Of a stretch of DNA of 64,000 nucleotides, positions 56,736 to 64,000 are shown one piece after another (positions within the stretch are counted from its first letter, which is position 1; every line of letters begins with the position of its first letter). The position numbers and the translations under genes were made by a program. Origin of the DNA: Sandaracinus amylolyticus (GTDB taxonomy: Bacteria; Myxococcota_A; Polyangia; Polyangiales; Sandaracinaceae); contig NZ_CP070225.1 in the NCBI RefSeq assembly GCF_021631985.1, positions 1,860,001 to 1,924,000 on the forward strand, read 5' to 3'. The notes under the pieces were generated by a model that worked only from the letters and a program-made list of their open reading frames with translations, was not told the origin of the DNA and made no database searches.

Positions 56736-57317
56736 TTAGCCCGGGAACGACTGCATCGCGAGATCGACGACGCGACGGAGCTGCTCTCGCGACGCGCCGT
56801 CCATCGACTGCACCGCGAGCCCCTGGCACACCGACCACACGTAGCGTGCGAGGTCGGCCGCCGAGGCCTCCTTCGGGAGCTCTCCCTCGCGCTTCGCGCG
56901 CTCGAAGCGCTTCGTGAGCAGCGCCAACGTCGCTTGCCGCTTCGCGGAGAGCGCGTCGCGGATGCTCACGTTCGCGTCGTTGCAGACGAGCGCGCCCTGC
57001 ACGAGCAAGCACCCGCGAGGGCGGCCCGCGATGCCCACGGCGTCCGAGTAGAAGCGCATCACGCGGAACGCCGCGTCGCGTGCGGTCTCGGCCTCGAGGG
57101 CGGCGAGCACCGGCGCGCCGGCGCCTGCGACGTAGCGCTCGAGCGCGCGCTGGAAGAGCCCCTCTTTGCTGCCGAACGTCGCGTAGAGGCTCGGGCGGTT
57201 GATGCCCATCGCGGTCGTGAGCTGGTCGAGCGTCGTGCCCTCGAAGCCCCTCGTCCAGAAGAGCTCGAGGGCGCGATCGGTGGCTTCGTCGACGTCGAAC
57301 GCTCGGGGTCGCGGCAT
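56736..57317 (-). CDS. TetR/AcrR family transcriptional regulator
   Basis: 193 residues. The N-terminal helix-turn-helix is typical: ATDRALELFWTRGFEGTTLDQLTTAMGINRPSLYATFGSKEGLF (in pieces ALELFWTRGFEGTTLDQL and GINRPSLYATFGSKEGLF). The C-terminal ligand domain (about 75-193) contains CLLVQGALVCND with two cysteines, RDALSAKRQATLALL and DLARYVWSVCQGLAVQS, as in the TetR subgroup that controls SDR or efflux genes. It is divergent from the SDR gene at 57410, and two related palindromes lie between them, so it likely represses both itself and the SDR gene. Confidence 0.9.
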   Translation of the reverse strand: MPRPRAFDVDEATDRALELFWTRGFEGTTLDQLTTAMGINRPSLYATFGSKEGLFQRALERYVAGAGAPVLAALEAETARDAAFRVMRFYSDAVGIAGRPRGCLLVQGALVCNDANVSIRDALSAKRQATLALLTKRFERAKREGELPKEASAADLARYVWSVCQGLAVQSMDGASREQLRRVVDLAMQSFPG

Positions 57318-57328
57318 GACGGCTGAAA

Positions 57329-57344
57329 TGTACCACGCGGTACA
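57329..57344. promoter_or_regulatory. TetR operator candidate 1
   Basis: TGTACC-N4-GGTACA, perfect 6-base arms, 12 bases before the TetR start codon. It shares the core GTAC-N6-GTAC with the second site. Confidence 0.65.
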
Positions 57345-57352
57345 GATAGCGC

Positions 57353-57380
57353 TTGCGCGCGTCTCGATGCTCGGTATTGT
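57353..57380 (+). promoter_or_regulatory. candidate promoter of the SDR gene
   Basis: TTGCGC (57353-57358), a 16-base spacer and TATTGT (57375-57380; 4 of 6 to TATAAT). The -10 overlaps operator 2, so repressor binding would exclude polymerase. Confidence 0.5.
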
Positions 57381-57394
57381 ACCGGCGAGTACAA
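57377..57394. promoter_or_regulatory. TetR operator candidate 2
   Basis: TTGTAC-N6-GTACAA, perfect 6-base arms, 49 bases from operator 1 centre to centre. It overlaps the -10 of the SDR promoter and lies just before its ribosome site. Confidence 0.65.
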
Positions 57395-57409
57395 AACGAG
57401 GAGAGAGCC

Positions 57410-58198
57410 ATGCAGGACACCAAGGGAACGGCGCTGATCACGGGTGCATCGACGGGAATCGGGGCGATCTACGCGGATCGCCTGGCGCGGCGCGGCTACG
57501 ACCTGGTCCTCGTCGCGCGCCGTCGTGAGCTCCTCGACGAGCTCGCCGCGAAGATCGTCGCCGAGACCGGCCGGGCCGTGCGGACCATCGCCGCCGACCT
57601 CACCGACGAGCGCGACCTCGCGCGGGTCGAGGCCGAGGTGCGCGAGAGCACGACGCTCACGATGCTCGTCAACAACGCCGGCGTCGCCGCGGTGTCGCCG
57701 ATCGTCGACGCGGATTCGCGCGCGATGGCGGAGATCGTCTCGCTCAACATCGGCGCGCTGGTGCGCCTCACCCACGCCGCCGCGCCCGGGCTCGTCGCGC
57801 GCCGCGGCGCGATCGTGAACATCTCGTCGATCACCGCGATCGCGCCCGAGGTGCTCAACGGCGTGTACGGCGGGAGCAAGGCGTTCGTCCTCGCGTTCAG
57901 CCAGTCGCTGCACCACGAGCTCGCGCCGCACGGCGTTCGCGTGCAGGTCGTGCTCCCCGGCGCGACCGCGACCGATCTGTGGGCGCGCGCGGGCCGGCCG
58001 GTCGAGCTCCTGCCGAAGCAGATCGTGATGTCCGCCGAGGACATGGTCGACACCGCGCTCGCGGCGTTCGATCAGGGCGAGCTCGTCACGATCCCCGCGC
58101 TTCCCGACGTCGCGCAGTGGGACACCTACGAGCGCGCGCGCGTCGCGATGCGACCGAACCTGTCGCTCGCGACGCCCGCCGCACGCTACACGCGCTAA
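57410..58198 (+). CDS. short-chain dehydrogenase/reductase, likely TetR-controlled
   Basis: 262 residues. The ATG at 57410 follows GAGGAGAGAG. Classical SDR: cofactor motif TGxxxGIG in LITGASTGIGA, NNAG in LVNNAGVAAV, catalytic Ser in NISSI and YxxxK in GVYGGSKAF, with VLPGATATDLW after it. The first strand VLVARRREL after the cofactor loop suggests NADP(H). Usual length. Substrate unknown; the divergent TetR and operators suggest it is induced by a small molecule it may reduce. Its stop overlaps the next convergent stop (CTAA). Confidence 0.92.
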   Translation: MQDTKGTALITGASTGIGAIYADRLARRGYDLVLVARRRELLDELAAKIVAETGRAVRTIAADLTDERDLARVEAEVRESTTLTMLVNNAGVAAVSPIVDADSRAMAEIVSLNIGALVRLTHAAAPGLVARRGAIVNISSITAIAPEVLNGVYGGSKAFVLAFSQSLHHELAPHGVRVQVVLPGATATDLWARAGRPVELLPKQIVMSAEDMVDTALAAFDQGELVTIPALPDVAQWDTYERARVAMRPNLSLATPAARYTR

Positions 58199-59250
58199 CG
58201 CGACATGTGCTGATAGCGCTCCTGGTAGACGCGTCCCGCCTGCTGGACCGCGCGCACCGAGGTGCGCTCCTCCTCGCTCTCTTCGAACACGACGCGGTGC
58301 TCGACCGTGGGATCGGCGGGCGCCGCGGGCAGCGCGCGCTCGGTCACCGCGAGGGCGCGGCTCGTGGTGCCGGGGAAGAGCTCGTACGCCGCGATCGCGG
58401 CCCGCGCGGGCATGCCCACGATCACACGCCCGCGCTTCGCCGCGATCGCGTCGACCATCTGCGACGCCGCGCGATCCGCGTCCATCGAGATCGCGGGCGC
58501 GATCGACGCGCTGCCGAACCACGCCTGCTCCTTCACCACGTCGCCGTGGTAGTGCGCGCGCACGTACGAGCCGGTCCTCATGAGGCCGGGCACGATCGTC
58601 GTCACCGCGATCCCGTCCTTCGCGACCTCGGCGTGCAGCCCCTCGCTGAAGCCGACCTCCGCGAACTTCGCGGCGCTGTAGGCGAGCAGGTGCGGGATCG
58701 GGATGCGGCCGCCGATCGACGTCACGTGCGCGATCCGTCCGCCGCCGTGCCCGCGCATGATCGGCAGTACCGCGAGCGTCGGGTTCACCGACGACCAGAA
58801 GATCGACTCCATCGCCTCCTGGAAGTCGCGGGTCGTCATCGACTCGATCGGGCCCACGCCGATCGTCGCGGCGCACGTGATCAAGACGTCGACGCGCCCG
58901 AGGTTCGCGAGCACCAGATCGAGGAAACGCGCCACCTCGGCCTCATCCGTCGCGTCGCACGATGCCGCGACCACCGTGCCTCCGCGCTCGATCAGATCGA
59001 GGCGCGCGCGCTCGGCGGTCTCTTCGTCGCGACCACAGATCGCCACCGGGCATCCGAGCGCGACGAAGCGACGCGCCATCGCGAGCCCGAGCCCGCGCGT
59101 GCCTCCGACGATCACGACGACGCGACCGTGCAGCGACGCGCGCGCCGCATGTCGTCGCGCAGCGCGCGTGGCGAGCACGAGGCCGCCGATGCCGGCCGCA
59201 GCCGCGAGGGTGAGCGCGACCCGGCGTCGAGAAGAAGAGCGCGTCCGCAT
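58195..59250 (-). CDS. membrane-anchored short-chain dehydrogenase
   Basis: 351 residues from the ATG at 59250; in-frame starts at 59280 and 59340 are possible, and none has a good ribosome site. A basic N-terminus (MRTRSSSRRR) and one helix (VALTLAAAAGIGGLVLATRA) anchor it. The SDR core follows: TGxxxGxG form VIVGGTRGLGLAMA, NAAG position ITCAAT, SIGGRIPIPHLLAYSAAKFA with the Ser and YxxxK. The last 90 residues (AISMDADRAASQMVDAIAAK to EERTSVRAVQQAG) are an extra C-terminal region found in membrane-tethered SDRs of the DltE/SDR family. Convergent with the preceding SDR gene. Confidence 0.85.
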   Translation of the reverse strand: MRTRSSSRRRVALTLAAAAGIGGLVLATRAARRHAARASLHGRVVVIVGGTRGLGLAMARRFVALGCPVAICGRDEETAERARLDLIERGGTVVAASCDATDEAEVARFLDLVLANLGRVDVLITCAATIGVGPIESMTTRDFQEAMESIFWSSVNPTLAVLPIMRGHGGGRIAHVTSIGGRIPIPHLLAYSAAKFAEVGFSEGLHAEVAKDGIAVTTIVPGLMRTGSYVRAHYHGDVVKEQAWFGSASIAPAISMDADRAASQMVDAIAAKRGRVIVGMPARAAIAAYELFPGTTSRALAVTERALPAAPADPTVEHRVVFEESEEERTSVRAVQQAGRVYQERYQHMSR

Positions 59251-59363
59251 GCGGCGCTCACGCTGCAGCGGAGATGCCATGCGGTGGTGAGGCGTGCTGG
59301 CACGCACGGACGCGACGGCCCCGGGGCTTTCCTCCGCCACATGCGTGCCCTAACGTTGATCGG

Positions 59364-59513
59364 ATGGACTGGCAGACCGCGCTGGTGCTGCTGATCGAGC
59401 TCGCCGCGATCGGGTTCCTCGTGCAGCGGCTGGTGCTCGGTCGTCGCGCCGCACCGCCGAGCACGAAGCCCGACGTCGCAGCGGGATCGCTCGTGCGAAA
59501 GCCTCGTCGCTGA
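59364..59513 (+). CDS. small single-pass membrane protein
   Basis: 49 residues, ATG at 59364 (a longer ORF starts at 59274, but its extra sequence is low-complexity). One helix, TALVLLIELAAIGFLVQRLV, then a basic, Pro-containing tail (LGRRAAPPSTKPDVAAGS, LVRKPRR), which the positive-inside rule places in the cytoplasm. TAACGT at 59351-59356 lies 7 bases before the ATG and could be a -10 element for a short-leader message. It ends 21 bases before the photolyase gene. No family recognised. Confidence 0.5.
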   Translation: MDWQTALVLLIELAAIGFLVQRLVLGRRAAPPSTKPDVAAGSLVRKPRR

Positions 59514-59534
59514 GCGTCGCGGAGGTCTCGAGAG

Positions 59535-60989
59535 ATGGTCGATGGCACGCCCGCGATCCGCGTGGCGGAGGCGAACGCGCGCCCCGAGCGCCGCGACGGC
59601 GCGTTCGTCCTCTACTGGATGCTCGCGAACCGGCGCACGCGATCCTCGTTCCCGCTCGAGCGCGCGATCGCGTGGGCGAAGGAGCTCGATCGCCCGCTCG
59701 TGATCCTCGAGCCGCTGCGCTGCGACTACCCGTTCGCGTCCGAGCGCTTCCATCGCTTCGTCGTCGAGGGCATGGCCGACAACGCGCGCGCCTTCGCGAA
59801 GAAGGCCGTGCTCTACCACCCGTGGGTCGAGCGAAGGCGCGGGGAAGGACGCGGGCTGATCGAGGCGCTCGCCGCGCATGCGTCGCTGATCGTCGCCGAC
59901 GACTCGCCGATCCCGTGGCTGCGCGGGATGGTGCGCGCCGCCGCGGAGCGCGTGCCGATCCGCGTGGAGCGCGTCGATCACCACGGGCTGATGCCGCTGC
60001 GCGCGACACCGCGCGCGTTCCCGGTCGCGCACGCGTTCCGCCGGTTCCTGCAGAAGGAGCTTCCGCTGCACCTCGCCGCGTGGCCGCAGGACGATCCGCT
60101 CGCGCGCGTCGCGCTCCCTCGGCTGCGCGCCCTGCCGCGCGAGATCACCGAGCGATGGCCGGCGGTCGGCCTGGGCGATCCCGCGGCGCTGATCGCGCAC
60201 CTACCGATCGATCACACGATCGGCGCGATCGACGATCGCGGCGGCAGCACCGCCGCGCACGCGCGCCTCGCCGCGTTCCTCGAGGACGGGATCGATCGTT
60301 ATCCCGATCGCAGCCACCCCGACGACGACGCATCGAGCCGACTCTCGTCGTGGCTGCACTTCGGGCACGTCTCGTCGCACGAGGTGCTCGGCGCGCTCGG
60401 CGCGCGCGAGCGCTGGACGCCCGCGAAGATCGCGAAGAAGCCCACGGGCACGCGCGAGGGCTGGTGGAACGTGAGCGACGCGGGCGACGCGTTCCTCGAC
60501 GAGCTCGTCACGTGGCGCGAGCTCGGTGCCGTTCGCTGTCATCACACCGACGACTTCATGCGCTGGGAGGGACTGCCCGCGTGGGCGCGCGAGACGCTCG
60601 AGAAGCACGCGCACGACCCGCGCCCCGCGCTCTACGACCGCGCGCGCCTCGTGCGCGCCGAGACCGACGACCCGGTGTGGAACGCCGCGCAGCGCCAGCT
60701 CCTCGCCGAGGGCCGCATCCAGAACTACCTGCGCATGCTCTGGGGCAAGCGCGTGCTCGCGTGGACGGCGCACCCGCGCGAGGCGTTCGACCTGCTGATC
60801 GAGCTGAACGATCGCTACTCGATCGACGGGCGCGACCCCGCCTCCTGGCTCAACGTCGGATGGGTGTTCGGCGCGTATGATCGGCCGTGGGCGCCCCAGA
60901 GGCCCATCTACGGCAGCGTGCGCTACATGACGAGCGAGAGCGCGAAGCGGAAGCTGCGGATGAAGCAATGGCTGGCGAAGTGGAGCTGA
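59535..60989 (+). CDS. phr: class II CPD DNA photolyase
   Basis: 484 residues, ATG after GGAGG and GAGAG. The enzyme repairs UV-induced cyclobutane pyrimidine dimers with FAD and light. The C-terminal FAD domain has the class II signature: WNAAQRQLLAEGRIQNYLRM, LWGKRVLAW, ELNDRYSIDGRDPASW, VGWVFGAYDRPWAPQRP and RYMTSESAKRKL. The N-terminal antenna-binding half starts VLYWMLANRRTRSSFPLERA. Class II enzymes are common in deltaproteobacteria and plants. It overlaps the next GNAT gene by 22 bases. Confidence 0.93.
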   Translation: MVDGTPAIRVAEANARPERRDGAFVLYWMLANRRTRSSFPLERAIAWAKELDRPLVILEPLRCDYPFASERFHRFVVEGMADNARAFAKKAVLYHPWVERRRGEGRGLIEALAAHASLIVADDSPIPWLRGMVRAAAERVPIRVERVDHHGLMPLRATPRAFPVAHAFRRFLQKELPLHLAAWPQDDPLARVALPRLRALPREITERWPAVGLGDPAALIAHLPIDHTIGAIDDRGGSTAAHARLAAFLEDGIDRYPDRSHPDDDASSRLSSWLHFGHVSSHEVLGALGARERWTPAKIAKKPTGTREGWWNVSDAGDAFLDELVTWRELGAVRCHHTDDFMRWEGLPAWARETLEKHAHDPRPALYDRARLVRAETDDPVWNAAQRQLLAEGRIQNYLRMLWGKRVLAWTAHPREAFDLLIELNDRYSIDGRDPASWLNVGWVFGAYDRPWAPQRPIYGSVRYMTSESAKRKLRMKQWLAKWS

Positions 60990-61501
60990 CCGAGCCCGAG
61001 GGGACCCTGCAGCTGCGCGGTTTCTCGCTCGAGGACCACGACGCGTTCCATGCGATCTGGGGCGATCCGGAGGTGATCTGGTGGGGTCACGATCGCGATC
61101 GTGAAGCGAGCCGCGCACGCCTCGAGCGCGTGATCGCATCGCGCGCACGGCGCGGTCAGGGCATCGGCTTCTGGGCGATCGTCGACCAGTCGATCGCGGA
61201 GCCGAGCGCGCGCGTCGTGGGCGACGTCGTGCTCCAACCAGCGCCCTTCGCGCGCGGCGATCTCGAGATCGGTTGGCACCTCCGGCGCGGGTGCTGGGGG
61301 TATGGCTACGCGGTGCGCTCGGCGCGGCTCATCGTGCGTCACGCGTTCGATCGCCTGCGTCTCGCGCGCGTCGTCGCGGCGATCGTGCCGAGCAACGAGC
61401 GCTCGATCGCGGTCGCGCAGCGGCTCGGGATGCGCATCGAGGGACGCGTGATGCACGGCGGCATGCAGCACGATCTCTGGGTGCTGCACCGCGACGATTG
61501 A
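60968..61501 (+). CDS. GNAT family N-acetyltransferase (RimJ/RimL type)
   Basis: 177 residues. The ATG at 60968 lies inside the photolyase 3' end; the longer ORF start at 60887 is only photolyase shadow. The GNAT core is visible: LQLRGFSLEDHDAFHAIWGD at the N-terminus, LEIGWHLRRGCWGYGYAVRSARLIVRHAF (in pieces GWHLRRGCWGYGYA and RLIVRHAF), where WGYGYA is the acetyl-CoA loop, and VPSNERSIAVAQRLGMRIEG near the end. The W-rich beginning and loop are of the ribosomal-protein/aminoglycoside-like subgroup. Substrate unknown. Confidence 0.9.
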   Translation: MAGEVELTEPEGTLQLRGFSLEDHDAFHAIWGDPEVIWWGHDRDREASRARLERVIASRARRGQGIGFWAIVDQSIAEPSARVVGDVVLQPAPFARGDLEIGWHLRRGCWGYGYAVRSARLIVRHAFDRLRLARVVAAIVPSNERSIAVAQRLGMRIEGRVMHGGMQHDLWVLHRDD

Positions 61502-61566
61502 GCCCTTGCCGGAGTGCTCGTCCCGGCGGGCGAGCCGATCTCGCGACTCTCTTCGAGCTTCCCGAG

Positions 61567-61583
61567 GGCCGCTTCGCGCGGCC
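61567..61583. terminator. possible bidirectional hairpin
   Basis: GGCCGC, the loop TTCGC and GCGGCC form a perfect 6-pair stem in the 86-base gap between the convergent GNAT and cytochrome genes. It lacks a T-run. Confidence 0.4.
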
Positions 61584-61587
61584 GCGC

Positions 61588-62904
61588 TCAACGCGAGCGC
61601 AGGTACGCGAGGAGCAGCGTGCGATCGTCGTCCTCGAGCGCCATTCCGAAGCGATGCCCCGGCTCGGTGCGCGCGGGATCGAGCAGCGACTCGAGGGTCG
61701 GCACCGCGCCGTGGTGCAGATACGGCGCCGCATCGGCGACGCGCACCAGCGGGGCAGGGCGGTAGCCACCGGTGCCTCGCGCACGTCCCGTCGCGAGCTC
61801 GGCATCGGTCCCGATCTCGTCGATCGGCACGAGGTCTCCGCTGCCCACCGCATTCGAGTGGCAGCGACCGCACTCGCGCGCGAACACCAGCGCGCCACGC
61901 TCGCGATCGCGTGTCGCACCGACGTACGCCGGCGCCGCCGGCGCTTCGAGCGACTCGAGGTACGTCACCAGCGCCCACATCAGCTCGCGCGGCGGGCGCG
62001 TCTGGTGGTGGTTCGCCTGCACGTACTGCGTCTCCTGACGGATCGCGAGCGCGATCGGCGTCTCGTGGCGCAGCGTGCCCGCCTGCGTGAGCAAGCGCTG
62101 GTGCCGCAGCCCCCAGAGATCGGGGATCGCGATCGGCAGGTCCGCGACGTCCTCGAGCACGTCGGCGCGCCCCGGTCCCCAGCTCTCCCAGCGCTCGCGC
62201 GCGCGGGGATCGATCGCCGCGCCGCGCGCTTCGTAGAAGTCGATGCGCGCGCGACCGTAGTCGAGCGATCGCCGCGCTCGCCCGGCGATCAGCGCGCCGC
62301 TCGCGTCGCGCGCGCTGTGGCAGAGCGCGCACGTGATGCCCACGCCCGTTCGTCCCTCGACGTCGCGCGTGAGCACCAGCCCGGGCACGCTGCCGTCGGG
62401 CGCGCGCTCGATCCCGATGCTCGCGCCGTACTCCGCATCGCGGATCGCACGATCCCAGAACGGCTCCGTGCGCAGCGGTAGCTCGAAGAACACGCGCTCG
62501 CCGAGCGCGACCCACGCCTCGTGCGTGGTCGGTCGTGCGCCATCCCAGAGTGGCGCGACGTGCGCGTCGACGATCGGCGTCTCGCCGCGCGACATCGCCT
62601 GCGCGACCTCGACGTCGATGCGGCGCACGCGCGGGCTCCACACCGGGAGCACGTCCCACCCGCTGCGCTCGCGCCCGTACGCCGCGAGGCGCGTCGCGGA
62701 GTAGAGGTTCTCGCGGTTCGTGAGCGAGGCCTCGAGCGCCTCGCGCCGCACGCGCGGATCGTCGAGATACTGCGGCGCGTGCGCGTCGATCCACCCATCG
62801 CTCCACGGCTCGAGCGAGGGATCGATCGCGGGCGCGATCGCGATCGGCTCCGCCGGCGCGTCACACGCGGCGAGCACCATCGCGATCGCGAGCCACGCGC
62901 GCAT
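61588..62904 (-). CDS. di-haem c-type cytochrome lipoprotein
   Basis: 438 residues, the ATG sharing a base with the stop of the upstream gene (TGATG). Lipoprotein signal MRAWLAIAMVLAAC (Cys14). Two haem-binding motifs are present: CALCH at 192-196 and CGRCH at 345-349. Other segments are PDLWGLRHQRLLTQAGTLRH and YLHHGAVPTLESLLDPA, the latter close to the C-terminal distal region of cytochrome c peroxidase-like and dioxygenase-like di-haem proteins (typical APYLHdGsxxTLxxvl). It may be an outer-membrane or periplasmic electron carrier or peroxidase-like enzyme. The axial ligands of a peroxidase are not certain. Confidence 0.85.
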   Translation of the reverse strand: MRAWLAIAMVLAACDAPAEPIAIAPAIDPSLEPWSDGWIDAHAPQYLDDPRVRREALEASLTNRENLYSATRLAAYGRERSGWDVLPVWSPRVRRIDVEVAQAMSRGETPIVDAHVAPLWDGARPTTHEAWVALGERVFFELPLRTEPFWDRAIRDAEYGASIGIERAPDGSVPGLVLTRDVEGRTGVGITCALCHSARDASGALIAGRARRSLDYGRARIDFYEARGAAIDPRARERWESWGPGRADVLEDVADLPIAIPDLWGLRHQRLLTQAGTLRHETPIALAIRQETQYVQANHHQTRPPRELMWALVTYLESLEAPAAPAYVGATRDRERGALVFARECGRCHSNAVGSGDLVPIDEIGTDAELATGRARGTGGYRPAPLVRVADAAPYLHHGAVPTLESLLDPARTEPGHRFGMALEDDDRTLLLAYLRSR

Positions 62905-63482
62905 CAGGTGACGATCTCGGGCTCCCGGCTCACCGGTGCGAGCTCGAGCGTCCGCTCGACGCCATCGATGCGCACGCGCATCTCGAGCCGCAGCTGCACG
63001 CCGTAGGTGCGCCACGCCTCGCCCTGACCGATCGCGCTCCAGTCGGGCGCGCTCGTGTCGTAGCGGACGTCGAGTCGCGCGCCGGGCTCGATGCGCTCGT
63101 CCCACGCGCCGAACGTCTCTCCGACGAACACCCGCGCGCGCTGCGGCTCGAGCTCGTCGACGAGCTCACCGTCCATCGTCAGCAGGCGGATCGCGACGAC
63201 CTCGAAGGGCACCGACGAGTCCCCCTCGCTCGCGCTGATCGCGAGCTGCACCGCGGTCTGGGTGCACCAACCGCAGGGCCCGTCCTCGGCGCAGTCCCCC
63301 GCGATCAGGCCGGGCTCGAGCGGCGCGCCCGCCTCGTCGGGACAGTCGTCGGCGAGCGTCACCGACGCGATCGACGCCTGCACGTCGAGCGACTCGGTGG
63401 AGTGGCTCGCGGCACATCCCTGGAGCGTGGGCGCGGCGAGCGCGAGAGCGACGAAGAGCGAGCGAACGAAGCGCGAAGTCAT
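62904..63482 (-). CDS. hypothetical lipoprotein coupled to the cytochrome
   Basis: 192 residues, ATG after GGAGGGG. Lipoprotein signal with Cys23 (LFVALALAAPTLQGC). The mature part has a Cys-rich patch (DDCPDEAG, GDCAEDGPCGWCTQTAV), then beta-rich sequence (FEVVAIRLLTMDGELVDEL, RARVFVGETFGAWDERI, YGVQLRLEMRVRIDG). I do not recognise it. The CGWC string could be a redox or metal site. The overlap with the cytochrome gene suggests they act as a pair in the periplasm. Confidence 0.75.
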   Translation of the reverse strand: MTSRFVRSLFVALALAAPTLQGCAASHSTESLDVQASIASVTLADDCPDEAGAPLEPGLIAGDCAEDGPCGWCTQTAVQLAISASEGDSSVPFEVVAIRLLTMDGELVDELEPQRARVFVGETFGAWDERIEPGARLDVRYDTSAPDWSAIGQGEAWRTYGVQLRLEMRVRIDGVERTLELAPVSREPEIVT

Positions 63483-63542
63483 GCGGGTCCCCTCCGGAGC
63501 ACGGTCTCGCAGTGCAGCGCTCGTGCCGCGCGAATTGCCCGG

Positions 63543-63548
63543 ATTCTA
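63543..63548 (-). promoter_or_regulatory. candidate -10 element of the lipoprotein/cytochrome unit
   Basis: TAGAAT on the minus strand (5 of 6 to consensus), about 60 bases before the ATG at 63482. The same hexamer precedes the MopE-repeat gene. Confidence 0.4.
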
Positions 63549-63585
63549 TGCGAAGTACGTGTGCCGCGGCGTGCCGAGCGCGCGT

Positions 63586-63591
63586 GATAGT
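63586..63591 (+). promoter_or_regulatory. candidate -10 element of the last gene
   Basis: GATAGT lies 10 bases before the first ATG (63602) with no Shine-Dalgarno sequence, another short-leader candidate. Confidence 0.35.
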
Positions 63592-63601
63592 CTCGCCGCC
63601 C

Positions 63602-64000
63602 ATGATGACGACGAAGCACCTCGTGCTGCTCGCGCTCGGTGCGGGCGCGCTCTCCGCCGGATGCGGCGCCGCCGCCGATCACACCGCCACGCTCGCGCGC
63701 CTGCGCGACGCGATCGACGCCCCGATCGCCACACCGACGCAGCTCGAGGATCACAACCAGCTCGTCGAGAACGTGGTGCGCAGCGGTGCGCTCGACGGGC
63801 TGCGCCAGCACGAGGTGCAGGAGCGCATCGGACGCGGCGAGGACTGCGGCGTGCGCGCGCTCTGCTCCGAGCACGGCTTCCGCCCGACCGACTGGGTCTA
63901 CGACGTGGGCCGCGATCCCAACGATCCGCAGCTCCCCGCGGGCCCGACGCTCGTCGTCGGCTTCGACCCGACCGGCCACGTCGACGGCACGTACTACGTC
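63602..64000 (+). CDS. lipoprotein of unknown function, truncated by window edge
   Basis: 133 codons are visible, running off the end. Lipoprotein signal MTTKHLVLLALGAGALSAGC, with the Cys about residue 21 (a second Met at codon 2 is equally possible as start). After it: helical DHTATLARLRDAIDAPIATP, VENVVRSGALDGLRQHEVQE, then RGEDCGVRALCSEHGF with two cysteines, and PTDWVYDVGRDPNDPQLP. No family recognised. Confidence 0.7.
   Translation, partial: MMTTKHLVLLALGAGALSAGCGAAADHTATLARLRDAIDAPIATPTQLEDHNQLVENVVRSGALDGLRQHEVQERIGRGEDCGVRALCSEHGFRPTDWVYDVGRDPNDPQLPAGPTLVVGFDPTGHVDGTYYV

Overview
The window is very GC-rich, tightly packed chromosomal DNA, most likely from a myxobacterium of the Polyangia (Sandaracinus-like). 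The reasons are MopE-type Asp/Cys repeats, a MYXO-CTERM-like sorting signal, an FHA-GGDEF protein, Gld-like ABC operons, and many lipoproteins with Asp/Ala/Gly linkers after the lipobox. About 46 genes are supported; the first and last are cut by the window edges. I see no rRNA, tRNA, CRISPR array, transposase or integrase, and no gene-free stretch longer than about 300 bases.

Layout. (1) 1-6398, minus: two adjacent, translationally coupled ClpB-like double AAA+ ATPases. The complete one carries a C-terminal region resembling a peptide-chain release factor without its GGQ domain. (2) 6537-11270, plus: an unknown protein, a DUF962/Mpo1-like membrane protein, an ABC-2 exporter (permease, ATPase, permease) and a PP2C-like protein that lacks the metal-binding aspartates. 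(3) 11271-16520, minus: a trypsin-like protease lipoprotein and a protein with about 22 MopE-type repeats. (4) 16716-22515, plus: an extensin-like protein, then a Gld-type ABC operon (ATPase, permease, GldG-like auxiliary protein, DUF4340), ending at a strong convergent hairpin. (5) 22581-24691, minus: an FG-GAP-like lipoprotein and a TPR protein. (6) 24839-32820, plus: a seven-gene unit with a 1581-residue Ig/beta-helix lipoprotein, three phage-tail-collar paralogues, a GNAT, a DUF6916-like protein and an NHL-propeller lipoprotein. (7) 32821-36726, minus: a PRPP synthetase, DUF423, a SPRY-like lipoprotein and a Sel1-like lipoprotein. (8) 36838-50436, plus: an FAD oxidoreductase, an S9 prolyl oligopeptidase, a beta-lactamase-fold hydrolase, an FHA-GGDEF diguanylate cyclase and a 2461-residue lipoprotein ending in a transglutaminase domain. 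(9) 50493-55578, plus: an ArsR-methyltransferase fusion, metH and a small partner gene. (10) 55575-59250: a gene apparently broken by one or two +1 frameshifts, a TetR/SDR divergent pair with twin operators, and a second SDR. (11) 59364-64000: a small membrane protein, a class II photolyase, a GNAT, a di-haem cytochrome c lipoprotein with its partner, and a truncated lipoprotein gene.

Genes are strongly coupled: ATGA, GTGA and TGATG overlaps are the rule within units, and four convergent pairs share or abut their stop codons. Several first genes lack a Shine-Dalgarno sequence and have a -10-like hexamer only 7-13 bases before the start codon, suggesting leaderless or very short-leader mRNAs. 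The main physiological themes are cell-surface and secreted lipoproteins, protein quality control, one-carbon/methionine metabolism with its own regulator, c-di-GMP signalling and DNA photorepair.
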